Below are positions 12,661 through 23,731 of a stretch of 64,000 nt of DNA, piece by piece. The stretch comes from Galeruca laticollis (lineage: Eukaryota > Arthropoda > Insecta > Coleoptera > Chrysomelidae). A program made the position numbers and the translations under genes. The notes beneath the pieces were generated by a model. That model saw nothing but the letters and a program-made list of their open reading frames with translations, made no database searches and was not told the DNA's origin. The stretch is taken from contig OY998185.1 in the NCBI GenBank assembly GCA_963921935.1, positions 1,218,001 through 1,282,000 of the forward strand. Reading direction: 5' to 3'. Each line of letters starts with the position of its first letter. Within the stretch, counting starts at the first letter, position 1.

Positions 12661-12906
12661 GATAACTACTGACTATTTATCCAGAAACACTTAGATGTAC
12701 GAAAAATGAAACATGGAAAACATTACATCTATCTAATTTTATTATAAATACTATCTATTATTGTATTATTACTTCATAATCAATTTTCGATTTAAGTTTA
12801 TTTTTGTATCCTTTTCCTGTCCATTCCATTGCTTTTTCGTTTCCAAAGTTCATTCCAATTCTCTTGTTATACTATTTACTTTGCTATTCTTTTTCTTACC
12901 TTTTTC

Positions 12907-13332
12907 TTAATTTCGTCTCATGTTGTTTGAGTGTCTATATGTTTCTGAAGCTTGTCTGTGCTCTACCATATCCTTCCTAATTTTGCTGTCCCATATCTCA
13001 TAAATTTCTTTCAATAAATGCATTAAAATATGTATTTCAAATTCTTGCATATTATTCATTTCACTTATTATTAATTTAAAGCAAGCTTTTGTATGAATTA
13101 TATTCATCTTGTTGTCCCATTTTATTCCTGTTACTACATTATAAAATTTTCCTGAGCATCCTATACCTCTTTCATGACTTCTTATATTATCTTCTATTTC
13201 TTCCACTGTATCTGTTAATCTTCGATTCATCTCTTGTATTTCAGGAACACGAGGAATTTCTTTATTTAAAATTTGACAACTCAAGTTGTTAATATAACAA
13301 ATAATATAAACATACCAAATAGTTGTATACAA
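12907..13332 (-). CDS. Unrecognised 141-codon frame
   Basis: The frame encodes a polar, mostly helical-looking protein with a PEIQEMNRRLTDTVEEIEDN segment and a basic tail ending SNNMRRN. It lies on the same strand as, and just upstream of, the LTR-like block at 9290-12660. That is where the 3' coding end of such an element would be, but it does not resemble the Pol tail of the 18-23 kb element. The upstream end runs into the non-LTR retrotransposon on the other strand, so it is probably 5'-truncated. Function unknown; it may be a chance frame. Confidence 0.3.
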   Translation of the reverse strand: MYTTIWYVYIICYINNLSCQILNKEIPRVPEIQEMNRRLTDTVEEIEDNIRSHERGIGCSGKFYNVVTGIKWDNKMNIIHTKACFKLIISEMNNMQEFEIHILMHLLKEIYEIWDSKIRKDMVEHRQASETYRHSNNMRRN

Positions 13333-13339
13333 ACAGATT

Positions 13340-15470
13340 TATGTATTATCAAAAAAACAGTACACATAGTATCATTTTACATAAAACCAAATACAAAAAT
13401 AAAATTACAAGAATGGATTCAATTTTTTAACATTATACCAAAACCATTTCTAATAGGTGGAGACTTTAATTCTTACCATCAATCGTGGGAATGTGAATTT
13501 GACAATTCATATGGAAATGTTCTACTAGATGCTTTAAATAATTGTAACTTAGCAATATTAAACGATGGCTCACCCACTATTGTTACAAGAGGTAGAGGCA
13601 GCGCTTTGATCTTATAACTTGTTCGCTAGAAATAACACAACACCTCCATTGCAGTGTTGTAAATGATCCTCATGGCTCAAATCACTTACCTTTAATATAT
13701 AATTTCGAATCACCACAACAACACTCACATTTCCAAAATATTAAACATAACATCTGGATACCTAAAAATGCTAGCTGGACAAACTACATCAAAACACTAG
13801 AAAATATGACACCTGCAACGAGATAGAACAAATTTGTGGATAACATTAATATGGCAGCTGAGTAGTACATACCAAAGAAAAAGACAAACTCAAATCCCTG
13901 AAGGAACCACAATCTGAAGATATTGTGGAACACAACCTGTGAAGAGGCAGCAAAAAACAGAAAGGAGGCGTATATAAAATACAAAAATAACCCAAATGTC
14001 CAAAACCTTATGGAGTATAATAGACTGGAAGCAGTAGCTAAAAAAACATTCAAACAAACCAAAAAACAACAGTGGGCTAAATACTACGAAAGTCTAAATC
14101 CCTTAACACCAATAAAGGAAGTGTGGCAAAAAGTAAATTCCTATAAAAACAGAAAACATCAAAATAAATTACCATTAGATGATAAAGCAGAATGGATCCA
14201 TGAATTTTACTGTAAAATTTCACCCACATGGGTTAAAGATATCGAAACAAGTCCAATGGTAACTACTTGCCGCAAAAATTGTCAACACTTACTAAACGAC
14301 TTAAAACAAACAAATAACTCTCCCGGCAAAGACAATATTACCTATTCGATGTTATATAATTTACCACCACAACACAAAACATCCCTCCTGAAAATCTATA
14401 ACCTTATATGGACAAAACAACATAGTATTCCAACTAGCTGGAAGGAATATATAGTATTTCCAATATTAAAGCCAGGAAAACCCCCACACCAATCAAACTC
14501 ATACAGACCAATTTCTTTAGCTTCATGTATCTTTAAAACTTTTGAAAGACTCATCAAGAATAGGTTGGAACAGTGGCTAGAAACAGAAAATATTCTTGCA
14601 TGTTCAGACAGGTTTCACAAATAAAGAAACACCAGTAGCCGCTTTCATGGATATTTCTGCAGCTTTTGATTTGACATACTAACCCAGAAACTGGCTGATA
14701 TTGGTATTCCTACATAACTAGCAGCTTTCTTGATCTCACTATATTCGGAAAAAACTACATACATCAAAATAAACCAAGACTTAATTCGCCACGTCCAACG
14801 CAATCACAGATAGGACTTCCACAAGGGAGTATATTAAGCCGACTTCTTTACGTGTTATATACCCTAGATATTGATTCTATAGTAAGAAATACAAGTATTA
14901 TTACTCTACAAACAAAAATCTAAATATTAATTTGGACAAACTTAGCACTGATTTTTATAATATTAAACAATAGATGTCCACAAACAACTTCGTATTATCT
15001 CAACAAAAGTCAGAAGTATGTATTTTCGTAAAAAGAGAAACATCCCACACGGGCAAATTCAATTAGAACCCTATCGCTTTCCAATCAAAACCACGATTAA
15101 ATATTTGGATGTTTACCTGGACCGCAAATTACTTTGGAAAGATTGCATCCACAACATTATAAAAAAAGCTCAAAATTCAATAAATATCATCCAAGCATTC
15201 TGTCGTACTAAATGGGGAGCAGACCATAACATCGCCCTCCGATTTTATAGGACAATGACGATATCAATTTTCGACTACAGTAGTAACTTTTATAGAACAG
15301 CAGCGGAATCTCATCTACAAAAAATAGAAAGTCAAAAAAATCGATGTCTTAGAATATGTCTTGGCTATTTAAAATCTACACCAGTACATGTCATGGAAGC
15401 AGAGGCAATAGAGCCTCCACTATCCCTTCGAAGAAAACTAATCAGCGATATTTTCATAACTAAATTATTT
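13340..15470 (+). pseudogene. Non-LTR retrotransposon (Jockey/I-like), decayed ORF2
   Basis: Pieces appear in the order of a LINE ORF2. An apurinic-type endonuclease comes first (PFLIGGDFNSYHQSWE near 13445 and NDGSPTIVTRGRGSAL near 13565). The reverse transcriptase follows from 13923: FPILKPGKPPHQSNSYRPIS near 14460, AAFD near 14660, and GLPQGSILS-like near 14815. A thumb/C-terminal segment lies at 15018-15470 (IFDYSSNFYRTAAESHLQKI, RCLRICLGYLKSTPVHVMEA). The clade guess rests on the last block. The YxDD motif is not visible and there are several frameshifts. The 5' and 3' ends are truncated, the latter at an (AT)n tract. Confidence 0.8.
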
Positions 15471-15471
15471 G

Positions 15472-15521
<50 letters not shown>
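15471..15521. repeat. (AT)n microsatellite
   Basis: About 48 bp of TA repeat joining the LINE relic to the dispersed repeat that follows. Confidence 0.95.
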
Positions 15522-15526
<5 letters not shown>

Positions 15527-16036
15527 CAGATTCTCTATTTGAAATTTAAAGAATAAGTAAAACATAAGGAAATTTATTTAATTTTGGCTGCCATACTTTC
15601 GATACACACTGTACTATATGTAAATTATTAAATTTTGAAAGATTCAGTAGAAATATCAAACATGACATTTCATAATTTCGATGACATTTGTGTAGAATAT
15701 ATCTAATGATAGATAGAACATAATATGATTTGGAGAAAATATTTGAAATTGCAAAATATAGAGGTCTCTGCTAGCAACATTACAAATGTAATAAAAGAAT
15801 TTCAAAATCTCACTTGGTTATTGAAAATCATAGATTAGTAATTTTTTAAAAAAAACAAGAAAAATCGGTAACCAACGGAAAGGAGAATTATTTATTTTAT
15901 AAAAATTTAGTCAGTAGCTTTTTATCCTTTGAAGAGACAACATCAGAATTAGAGTTGTCTCGATTTTTTGGTAGATTGTAGAAATTGTATATCATACAAT
16001 CAGATAAATAACCCATAGGGTAAAGCCAGTGCGTGT
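15522..16036. repeat. Dispersed repeat R1, copy 1 (about 515 bp, microsatellite at one end)
   Basis: This segment matches 37376-37881 over its whole length, from TTAATACAG to TAAAGCCAGTGCGTGTAT, at very roughly 75 percent identity by eye. Shared landmarks include ATACACACTGTA, TAATGATAGATAGA, a GAGACAACATC...GAGTTGTCTC inverted pair and the terminal TAAAGCCAGTGCGTGTAT. Both copies are headed by an (AT)n tract and both end abruptly in unrelated sequence. No coding potential. It may be a non-autonomous element of Helentron or similar type; class not determined. Confidence 0.8.
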
Positions 16037-18087
16037 ATCAATGCGCATGCGTGAAAAACTAGTCATGCGCTTTAACATAAAACGAACAATTCTGATACGT
16101 AAGAAGCATCTATTCATATTAAATACAGTTTGTTGACGATGCAAACAATTGAATGGTTCAAACACATAAAATAATTTATATATAAATCATAGTTATATAT
16201 GATACAAATTGCTGTGGAAAGAAAATAGTTATATATACATAGATAGAAATATAGGAATTATATACAGATGGACATAGTTATTACGTTATGAAATTTCAAT
16301 CACCAGATTTATACGATTACAAGATGGCGTAAGTGGCGTAAGTACATATTTTAATTTATTTAAAATTCGGCCTTTTATTAAATTTAACGATTTATGCAAT
16401 TAATTCACTATACAAAGTCTGTTTCTTTCTTTTTCAGATCGATCATATTTGCAAAAGTTTATCAATTTATGAAATTAAGTACTTAATTGGGTATTTTGAG
16501 TTTTTACACTGATTATTGGCCAATAAATGATTTAAAAACACTGACCTGTTGCTCTTGAATTGGGATGAAAGTCTCTGGATCCCAGGAACACTCCGCTGAA
16601 GTTCCAAAAAACCAAAATTGATGAAAATTTCACAGATTCTTGCCGAAAAACTTGTTACAATTGACTGTGAGTATTGCTAATATTGTATTTAATAGTACTT
16701 TAGAAGTTTAAATGTCTTAAACCGGGAATATCTTGAAATTTCAGGAACACTATCACACACACTCCTCCCTTCTTAACACCAGCTTCCCTTCTCTTTAAGC
16801 GTCCCCTCGATTCTCTACTTTTTTCAACAAACAGTCTTTTGTTCTTTTTCAGGTCACTATTCCAAAGTTTATTTATTGATTCACAATTTGTTCTGTCATA
16901 TTTTATAACCAATAAGATATTGTCTTTTGCAATCAGATTAATTGAAACTTCTATCACTTATTAAAAATTTCATACATACACTCTTTTACATTATTAGTTC
17001 ATTTATAGAGTTCCTATGAGTTTTTTCATCATACAAATAAATTAAAATTGGTTATACATAGATACATTTACATGGTACAACATTCAATATTATTATTGAT
17101 AATATATCACTGTTACACTCATATTAATTATAAATATAAATTCTCTTATGTTATTTGTCTAAACTCTTTGCATTATATTATTTATAATAAACTTTAACAA
17201 ATTACTATTTATTGATTCTATGTTTATTTTATTTACCATATATCATTTGTCTATATGTCATTATTTGTTTATCTATGAAATCTATTGAATTATATTCTAT
17301 TCAATATTTGTATTTGTTCTTATTCTTAAATTAATGATTATAATGAATTAACTATAATAATATTTGTTTTCATTTCAGATGAACAGCTGATTATGTTATG
17401 GAAAATAATCTTCGTCTTTGGCAACTTTATTTACATCATTACATTGGTTAGGCAATCTCTATATTTTGTATTATTATTGAGGTAATTCCTTTTTTATTAT
17501 ATTGTTTTAGGCTATTATTTAATATATCTTTATTTGATATGTTGTTTAAATTAAGAAAAGTGTTTCCTTTTTACTTGTTTTCTTAAATTATATTATTTTC
17601 ATATATATTTCATACTAGCAACATATTTTTATAATACTAATTCTCTTATTATCTATGATATCTGGTTCAATTCCCCTCAAATTTAAATTTAAATGATATC
17701 CATACCCTGGATATTTATTTAAATTTCAATTTTCTTATTATAAATGATTGATTTTATTTTATTCAAAAAAAAATTTAACAATTTTATGGCATAATCTTAC
17801 TTTTTTAAACTTTGTTTCTCAAATATTTGTTCACATATTTTCTACTACAACCTATTTCTTTCAATAACTGTCTCCTAATTCTTTCCTTAAAATACACTTG
17901 ATTAAGATCAATGTCAAATTATATTTTTAATATTACTTCATATAATACTTCTCTATTATCATTTCTTACTAACATCCACACTTATATATCAACTTATTTC
18001 TTTGTAATTACATTATACTTCTATATACTCCTCATATCATATTTCTTTTCAATATTCATTATTCAATATAATTAATTATTTCTTAAA

Positions 18088-18124
<37 letters not shown>

Positions 18125-18640
18125 ATATCAACTTCCTTATTCCTTCCTGTATTTTCAAGTAATCTATAAGATTCTAATTGACATTAAACATTACCTCCTA
18201 TATTTTTAATCAATATCATTCATTATTATCCTTTCCTATCCTTTATTACTTACATCTTATTTCCTTATTTAAAAATGTGAACTTCTATTTGATACTTGAG
18301 TTATTCTTATTTTATCCCCTCTATCCTATATTCTTTAATAGTTTCATTCTATGTAAAACCAGTATCTCTTATAAATTGTTTCCTTTATTTGCTATATATA
18401 TTGATTTGCCATACTCACAAATTTTTAAAATGTTTTAATTATAAGTTTTACCTAATAAATTTTTTTTATATTATATTATATTTAATTTTTTAGGTTCTGA
18501 AGAAACAAACGAGATGAATTTAATTGGATCACCAGCTGCCAAATGGAAAACTAAACTCTGTCTAATATCTACTTTATCTTTGTACACTACTTAATATTAA
18601 ATTTTAAATCTATCCTTATGACTATCATTTCCTTTTTTCA
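16037..18640 (-). repeat. 3' long terminal repeat of the minus-strand Gypsy element
   Basis: The first 1635 bp (16037-17671) repeat 24059-25692 at an offset of 8022 with only about ten substitutions noticed by eye. The rest (17672-18640) continues to just below the pol stop and has no partner on the right, where an (AT)n tract and the errantivirus begin. The block contains an (AT)n at about 18090-18122 and ends with a TTTTTTAGGTTCTG motif before pol. The counterpart of 23732-24058 is missing on its left, where repeat R1 abuts, so this LTR is truncated. Confidence 0.75.
16700..16957 (-). CDS. 85-codon frame inside the LTR, duplicated at 24722-24979
   Basis: Both LTR copies keep an 85-codon frame starting ATIEVS-like (initiator at 16957) with a basic stretch RGRLKRREAGVKK. 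The two copies differ at two residues. Because the LTRs are almost identical, retention of the frame says little about selection. No motif is recognised; it is probably a chance frame or part of a leader exon. Confidence 0.2.
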   Translation of the reverse strand: MIEVSINLIAKDNILLVIKYDRTNCESINKLWNSDLKKNKRLFVEKSRESRGRLKRREAGVKKGGVCVIVFLKFQDIPGLRHLNF

Positions 18641-18665
18641 AGTATTATTCGTAACATAACATCAT

Positions 18666-21600
18666 CTATTCATAATATCTATATACATGTTCTACATTGA
18701 ACACTCCCCTTTCTAATTGTGTACCTGGATAAAATAGGCGATAACTATTTTGAGCATCACTATTGTCGACTACATATGGCCCTTCAAATGGTGATAATAA
18801 CTTTTTACATTGATTTTCACCTTTCTTTGATGTTCTCAAAGATCTTACTAGGACTAAATCTCCTTTTTCAAATCTAATCTTCTTATTATTTTTGTTTCCT
18901 TTTCTTTTAATAAATCTTATAGCACTTCTCTCCAAATTCTTGCTTACTTTATCCAAAACTTGAGACATATCCCATTCTCTCTGTATTATCCATTCACGTT
19001 CTGGAGGTATTCCTTTCAAAATAAATTGTGGACATTCTTCAGTAACTCCATTAGGTAATTGATTTAATAATTTCTCGACTTGATTTAGATTTTCTTCCCA
19101 TAAATTGTGTCTATTATTACATAAAATCCTTAAATACTTAACAACTTCTTTGATATACCTCTCAGCTGGATTAGATGAAGGTCTTCTTATACTTATGAAA
19201 TTCATTTTAATATTATGATTTCTACACAAACGTTTGACTTTTTCACTCACAAAGTAAGTAGCATGATCCAATATTAAGTTTTCCGTAGTTCCTATTTCTT
19301 CTATAAAATTTTTCAGACAAGATATTACTGTGTTTGCATTGGTACGTTGACAAGGAAAAGTTCTTACAAATTTTGAAAATATATCCACCATAACTAAAAT
19401 ATGTTTATTGCCTTGCTTGCTAGGTATTAATTGTGATATGAAATCAATAGCTACTATATGTAAAGGCTTGAGTGCTATTATAGGTTTTGGTCCACTAATA
19501 TGATGATAGTTTCTTTCCTTTGCCAACTGACAAATTTTACAGATTTCTTTAACCAATGATATGTCCTTCTTTGCAGTGTAATTTTCTCTAAACAACATCC
19601 ATAGTTTTCGAGATCCTATATGTCCATACTCCTCATGTAATTGTTTGAGAATTTCCTTAGCATATTCAGGTGTTATTAAATAAATTTCCCTATCTTCCAT
19701 CTTCTTATACCAAATTCCCTCGTTTTGAAATGCTCCTCTTTTACAAGATTCTTGTAAATTTCTCTGATCCTCCATTATTTTCTCCAAAGTAAACAAACCT
19801 TCAGTTTTTTGCAACCTATTTATGCCAATTTGGAATTGTTGATCCTTCTTCTTAATTTCTGTTTCACGGCTAAGAGCATCCGCTACTATATTAGTTTTCC
19901 CAGGAATAAATTTTATTTCAAATTCATATTCCTGTAATAGAAGTATCCATCGATGTATCCTATTGTTTGCATAACGATTTTTAAACATTGCTGTTAAAGC
20001 TGAATGGTCTGTTTCCAAGTAAAATTTGGCTCCTAATAGATAAAAACGTAATTTAGTTATGCAAAATACAATGCTTGCCATCTCCAATTCAGTAACTGAG
20101 TATTTTCTTTCATAGTTTTTCGTTACTCGGGAAATAAAACTGATTGGTACTTCTCCTTCCTCTTGTTCTTGCAATAAAACTCCTGCTAATCTATCTATGG
20201 ATGCATCTGTTCTTAAAATAAATGGCTTGTCATATTGAGGATGATAAACCTGCAAATTTTGTAAAAATATTTCCTTGAGTTCTTGGAAAGCTTGTTCTCT
20301 TCTAGCATCCCATTTCCATTTTGTCTCCTTCTTGAGTAATTCAATTAATGGAATTTCTTTATTACTGAGGTCTGGTATGAGTCGTTTGAAGTAGTTGAGA
20401 ATTCCCAAAAATCCTCGAAGAGTTTTGAGATTAGTCGGTGTCTTATATTCCCTTATGGTTCTAATTCGTTCAGGGTTCATTCTCACTCCAGTAGAATTTA
20501 AAATATATCCCAAATACTGCACTTCTTTTTGGTAAAATTGACATTTTTCCATGTTCAATTTTAATCCTGCTTTTTCCAATTCTGCCAATATAGTCTTCAA
20601 ATGTTCGTGATGTTGTTCTTCATTTTCTGAATATATTAATATATCATCGATATAGTGCAATGTAAAATGTTCATATTGGTTCAGAACAGTGTGAAGTGTT
20701 CTTACCAATGCTGCACACGAACTCTGTAAACCAAATGGAACAACACAAAATTGGTATACTACACCATCAATCATAAATGCTGTATATGGACGACTTCTTT
20801 TATCTAATGGAATCAACCAGAAACTATGCTTCAAATCCAGTTTCGTGAATATGTTAGCTCTTGTAATCCGACCAAATATCCCCTCTACATTTAAAGGACT
20901 CTCATATTGTTTTTTAGTATATGAGTTGATATTTCTGGCATCCAGACATAATATAATCTCACCTGACTTTTTTCGGACACATGTTATCGCACTTATATAT
21001 GGAGAGTTGGATCTTTCTATAATACCATCTTGTATCATCTTTTCTAACTCCTGGTATACTTCATTTTTCAGCTTGTAAGGAATGGGATAGGTTTTTATTT
21101 TGAAATTACTAATATCCTTGTTCATTTCCAACTTATGTATATACTTTGCTGCTATGCATACTTCTTTGTTGAAGAGTCTTCCATATTTTGTTAATAACTC
21201 ATCAATCTCCTTTCTATATTGTATGGGACAAAATTGTTCCTGTAGATCTTCCACAATTTCTATTTCATTTACTTGACATTGTCTTTCCTCTACCTCTTGT
21301 TCTTCCTTTTTGTCAATAGTTATTATATTATCTTCACATACCATGTACCCCTGTTTATAATCAATAATCATCTTGTGATTGCTCAATTCATCATTTCCCA
21401 AAATTACATCATATTTTAAATTCTTAACTACTAATAATTGTATTTTATAAGCTATATTTCCCAAATAAAAATCTGCGACTATGCTACTATTTGTATAATA
21501 TAAATTTTTATCATTCGCCCCTACTAATGATAGTTTCTTTGTATTTATCATCATAATATCATCTTTATTTAAATTGTCTACTATATCCTGTTTAATTAAT

Positions 21601-22373
21601 GTTACCTCTGAACCCGTATCTATTAAAATTCTACAAATAATATTTTGTAATCTACCCTGGATAAATATTAAATTAGGTTTTTCTACTTTTTTACTATTAT
21701 TTTCATAATCTATAATAAATTCTCGAGGATGTTCATATCGCGATGAATAGATGATATTATGTACGTAAGGACGGTTTAAGCAAAATTCGCTGTTATCCTG
21801 TCCAGGAATACACTCTTCTACCTGTATCTCCTGTCTAACCATGTTTACCTGTCTCCTATTATCATCCTCCCTATTTCTGTTTTGTTCTGGATTGTTTCGG
21901 TTTTCTCTGCCATTTTGCCAATTCCTTCCTCGATTGTTATTATTATTGCTATATTGATTTCTTCTTTCGAAATTGTTATGGTTCCTATAGTTCTCCGGAT
22001 ATCTGTTTCCATTATTCCTCTCTCGATTTCTATTTTGTTCCCCATTTCCTTGGTATCGTTTATCATCAAAGTTCCTGTTTCCATAACTTCTATTTCCATT
22101 ATTTTCATTATAATCTCTTCTTATATTTCCATTATCCCTTCGGGTATCATTTCTGATGTTTCCATTTCCATTTTGATATCTAAGAAAACCATTTCCATTT
22201 TGGACACTTCTTTCAACTCTCTGCAAATACCTAGATAAATTGTCCATTGTTTTTATGTTGTGTAAGGCTATCGTTTCTGAGACTTCGGAATTGAAATATC
22301 TCCCGACATATAAAACTAATTCCTCCTCCTTCATAACAGGTTCCAAATATTGTGCCATGTTATAGAGTTGCAT
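18666..22373 (-). CDS. pol: Gypsy Pol polyprotein (protease, RT, RNase H, integrase), uninterrupted
   Basis: The 1235-codon frame begins inside the capsid C-terminus (LEPVMKEEELVLYVGRYF, residues 9-27) and continues into an Asn/Arg/Gly-rich nucleocapsid-like segment (about 55-180) without a CCHC knuckle. An aspartic protease follows (ILIDTGSEVTLI, about 248), then RT with LDARNIN (about 476) and YIDD (about 574), then RNase H (LRTDAS, about 723). The HHCC zinc region of integrase starts with HEEYGHIG (about 911), and the catalytic triad sits in AIDFIS, LDHATYF and NPAERY (about 978, 1037, 1072). All catalytic residues I know for the family are present. It overlaps the gag frame by 14 nt in the +1 frame. 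The first ATG is probably not a true start: the protein reads on from Gag. Confidence 0.9.
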   Translation of the reverse strand: MQLYNMAQYLEPVMKEEELVLYVGRYFNSEVSETIALHNIKTMDNLSRYLQRVERSVQNGNGFLRYQNGNGNIRNDTRRDNGNIRRDYNENNGNRSYGNRNFDDKRYQGNGEQNRNRERNNGNRYPENYRNHNNFERRNQYSNNNNNRGRNWQNGRENRNNPEQNRNREDDNRRQVNMVRQEIQVEECIPGQDNSEFCLNRPYVHNIIYSSRYEHPREFIIDYENNSKKVEKPNLIFIQGRLQNIICRILIDTGSEVTLIKQDIVDNLNKDDIMMINTKKLSLVGANDKNLYYTNSSIVADFYLGNIAYKIQLLVVKNLKYDVILGNDELSNHKMIIDYKQGYMVCEDNIITIDKKEEQEVEERQCQVNEIEIVEDLQEQFCPIQYRKEIDELLTKYGRLFNKEVCIAAKYIHKLEMNKDISNFKIKTYPIPYKLKNEVYQELEKMIQDGIIERSNSPYISAITCVRKKSGEIILCLDARNINSYTKKQYESPLNVEGIFGRITRANIFTKLDLKHSFWLIPLDKRSRPYTAFMIDGVVYQFCVVPFGLQSSCAALVRTLHTVLNQYEHFTLHYIDDILIYSENEEQHHEHLKTILAELEKAGLKLNMEKCQFYQKEVQYLGYILNSTGVRMNPERIRTIREYKTPTNLKTLRGFLGILNYFKRLIPDLSNKEIPLIELLKKETKWKWDARREQAFQELKEIFLQNLQVYHPQYDKPFILRTDASIDRLAGVLLQEQEEGEVPISFISRVTKNYERKYSVTELEMASIVFCITKLRFYLLGAKFYLETDHSALTAMFKNRYANNRIHRWILLLQEYEFEIKFIPGKTNIVADALSRETEIKKKDQQFQIGINRLQKTEGLFTLEKIMEDQRNLQESCKRGAFQNEGIWYKKMEDREIYLITPEYAKEILKQLHEEYGHIGSRKLWMLFRENYTAKKDISLVKEICKICQLAKERNYHHISGPKPIIALKPLHIVAIDFISQLIPSKQGNKHILVMVDIFSKFVRTFPCQRTNANTVISCLKNFIEEIGTTENLILDHATYFVSEKVKRLCRNHNIKMNFISIRRPSSNPAERYIKEVVKYLRILCNNRHNLWEENLNQVEKLLNQLPNGVTEECPQFILKGIPPEREWIIQREWDMSQVLDKVSKNLERSAIRFIKRKGNKNNKKIRFEKGDLVLVRSLRTSKKGENQCKKLLSPFEGPYVVDNSDAQNSYRLFYPGTQLERGVFNVEHVYRYYE

Positions 22374-23661
22374 TTAAATTTTTATTCCGATTGTAATCGA
22401 ATTTCCCAAAATACAATCTTTCCCTAAAATTCGCTTGATGAATTTCACCCCAAAAATAATTCATGAATTGGTTCTCAAATTCTTCCAGATTATTTATGCT
22501 TTCTTCCTTATTACAGAACCATAATAGGGCATGTCGAGATAACATCCCTCTAATACAAATCTTCTTCTCCATCATATCTCTCATTCCTTTGAGTTTGCTT
22601 TTAATAATTTTAATAAACACCTTCGGATGAATAGTATTTATATTCCCATCAAACTTTACTCCGATATCCATGTTTCCCGTATAGATTACTCCACCTCCAT
22701 TTCTCCTAACGTTAAATTCAATTTCTTCCATGCCTTCCTGTAATTTTCTGTTCATTTCTTCCAGTTCTTTATGAAATATTTGTCCAATGTGCTCGTTCCT
22801 CTCCTCACATGTTCCTGTTTGTTTTTGTACCTTTGTATCCAAATCCTTAAATTTCTGCTCCGCATTCTGTTGGTAATTCTGCATTATCTCTTCTATTATT
22901 TGTTCCTTGAATTTTATATTTTCCACTTCTTTAGTTATGTCTTCATTCTGTCTCATTACTTCTGCTTGGATTGTTCCCGGTAAATTTGCTTCTATACCTC
23001 TCTCTAATTCTTGAATGTGTTCTACCATTTGATTTTCTATCTGCTCTCTAATTTTAATACCATTTTCTTGAATTTCATTTCGTATATGTTTGTTTTGATC
23101 CTCCATATCTTCTCTCACCTTGTTTATCTGCTGTCTACATTCTTCATTTTCTTCCCTAAGTTCCCTGAATTCTTGAATACTTTCGGTTTTCACCTCTTCT
23201 ATCTTCTTTTCCAATTTATTCATGTTTCCATTCAAATCTTCCCTAATATTCTCCTCCATTTTGTTCATACCTCCCCTCATAGTATTCATATTTCCATTCA
23301 AATTGTCCTCCATTTTGTTCATATCTCCCCTCATTGTGTCCATGTTTCCATTCACGTTATCTATTTTTCCACTCAATTTTTGTTCGATTTTGTTCATATT
23401 AGCAATTAATTGTTGCATCATGTTCACCATCTGATCATCTCTACCTGTTCTTGTTGGCGCTTCCTGTCTCCTCTCTTCTTGTTCCACACCTTCCTCATCT
23501 GTCAAACCTCCTTCTTGTGCATCACCTTCCGCTTGTTGTCCCTGTTCCAAATATACCGCTTGGTAATCTCCCATACCATGACTTCTTTCTTCTCTTTCCT
23601 CTTCCGATCCACTGTCTGCTCCTACCTGCCTTCCATCTCTCAACGTCATTCGTTTTGCCAT
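22360..23661 (-). CDS. gag: Gypsy Gag, long coiled coil plus capsid start
   Basis: The ATG ending at 23661 opens a 433-codon protein with an acidic N-terminus and then about 250 residues of coiled coil. Within it an MNKMEDNLNGNMNTMRG-type unit is repeated about four times (residues about 95-160). The capsid region starts near residue 320 (GVIYTGNMDIGVKFDG) and runs up to the frame end at NRNKNLNATL. The missing capsid half is read in the overlapping pol frame, so Gag and Pol are joined by a +1 shift or by a one-base lesion near 22366. No zinc knuckle is seen. The coiled coil may drive multimerisation, which is inference. Confidence 0.85.
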   Translation of the reverse strand: MAKRMTLRDGRQVGADSGSEEEREERSHGMGDYQAVYLEQGQQAEGDAQEGGLTDEEGVEQEERRQEAPTRTGRDDQMVNMMQQLIANMNKIEQKLSGKIDNVNGNMDTMRGDMNKMEDNLNGNMNTMRGGMNKMEENIREDLNGNMNKLEKKIEEVKTESIQEFRELREENEECRQQINKVREDMEDQNKHIRNEIQENGIKIREQIENQMVEHIQELERGIEANLPGTIQAEVMRQNEDITKEVENIKFKEQIIEEIMQNYQQNAEQKFKDLDTKVQKQTGTCEERNEHIGQIFHKELEEMNRKLQEGMEEIEFNVRRNGGGVIYTGNMDIGVKFDGNINTIHPKVFIKIIKSKLKGMRDMMEKKICIRGMLSRHALLWFCNKEESINNLEEFENQFMNYFWGEIHQANFRERLYFGKFDYNRNKNLNATL

Positions 23662-23711
23662 TTTTAATTGAGTTTAAAATTTACAAATGTTTCCTATATT
23701 TTTAATAAACC

Positions 23712-23731
23712 GCCCCACGTTTTGGGTGACA
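23712..23731 (-). promoter_or_regulatory. Primer binding site, degenerate tRNA-Lys type
   Basis: The minus strand reads GTCACCCAAAACGTGGGGCG. This resembles the tRNA-Lys primer site core CGCCCAACGTGGGGC known from retroviruses and Gypsy elements, with two extra A residues. It lies about 50 bp upstream of the gag ATG and marks the inner end of the 5' LTR near 23732. Confidence 0.5.

Noticed and set aside
13089..14062. Short frames antisense to or upstream of the LINE relic
   Set aside because: The LINE endonuclease and RT motifs on the plus strand explain the region better.
21882..22238. Plus-strand hydrophobic frame over the Pol region
   Set aside because: It is the antisense of the Asn/Arg-rich nucleocapsid-like segment and has no independent support.
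22771..23705. Several plus-strand Leu/Phe/Ser-rich frames
   Set aside because: They are antisense of the Gag coiled coil; Glu/Lys-rich coding reads as hydrophobic on the other strand.
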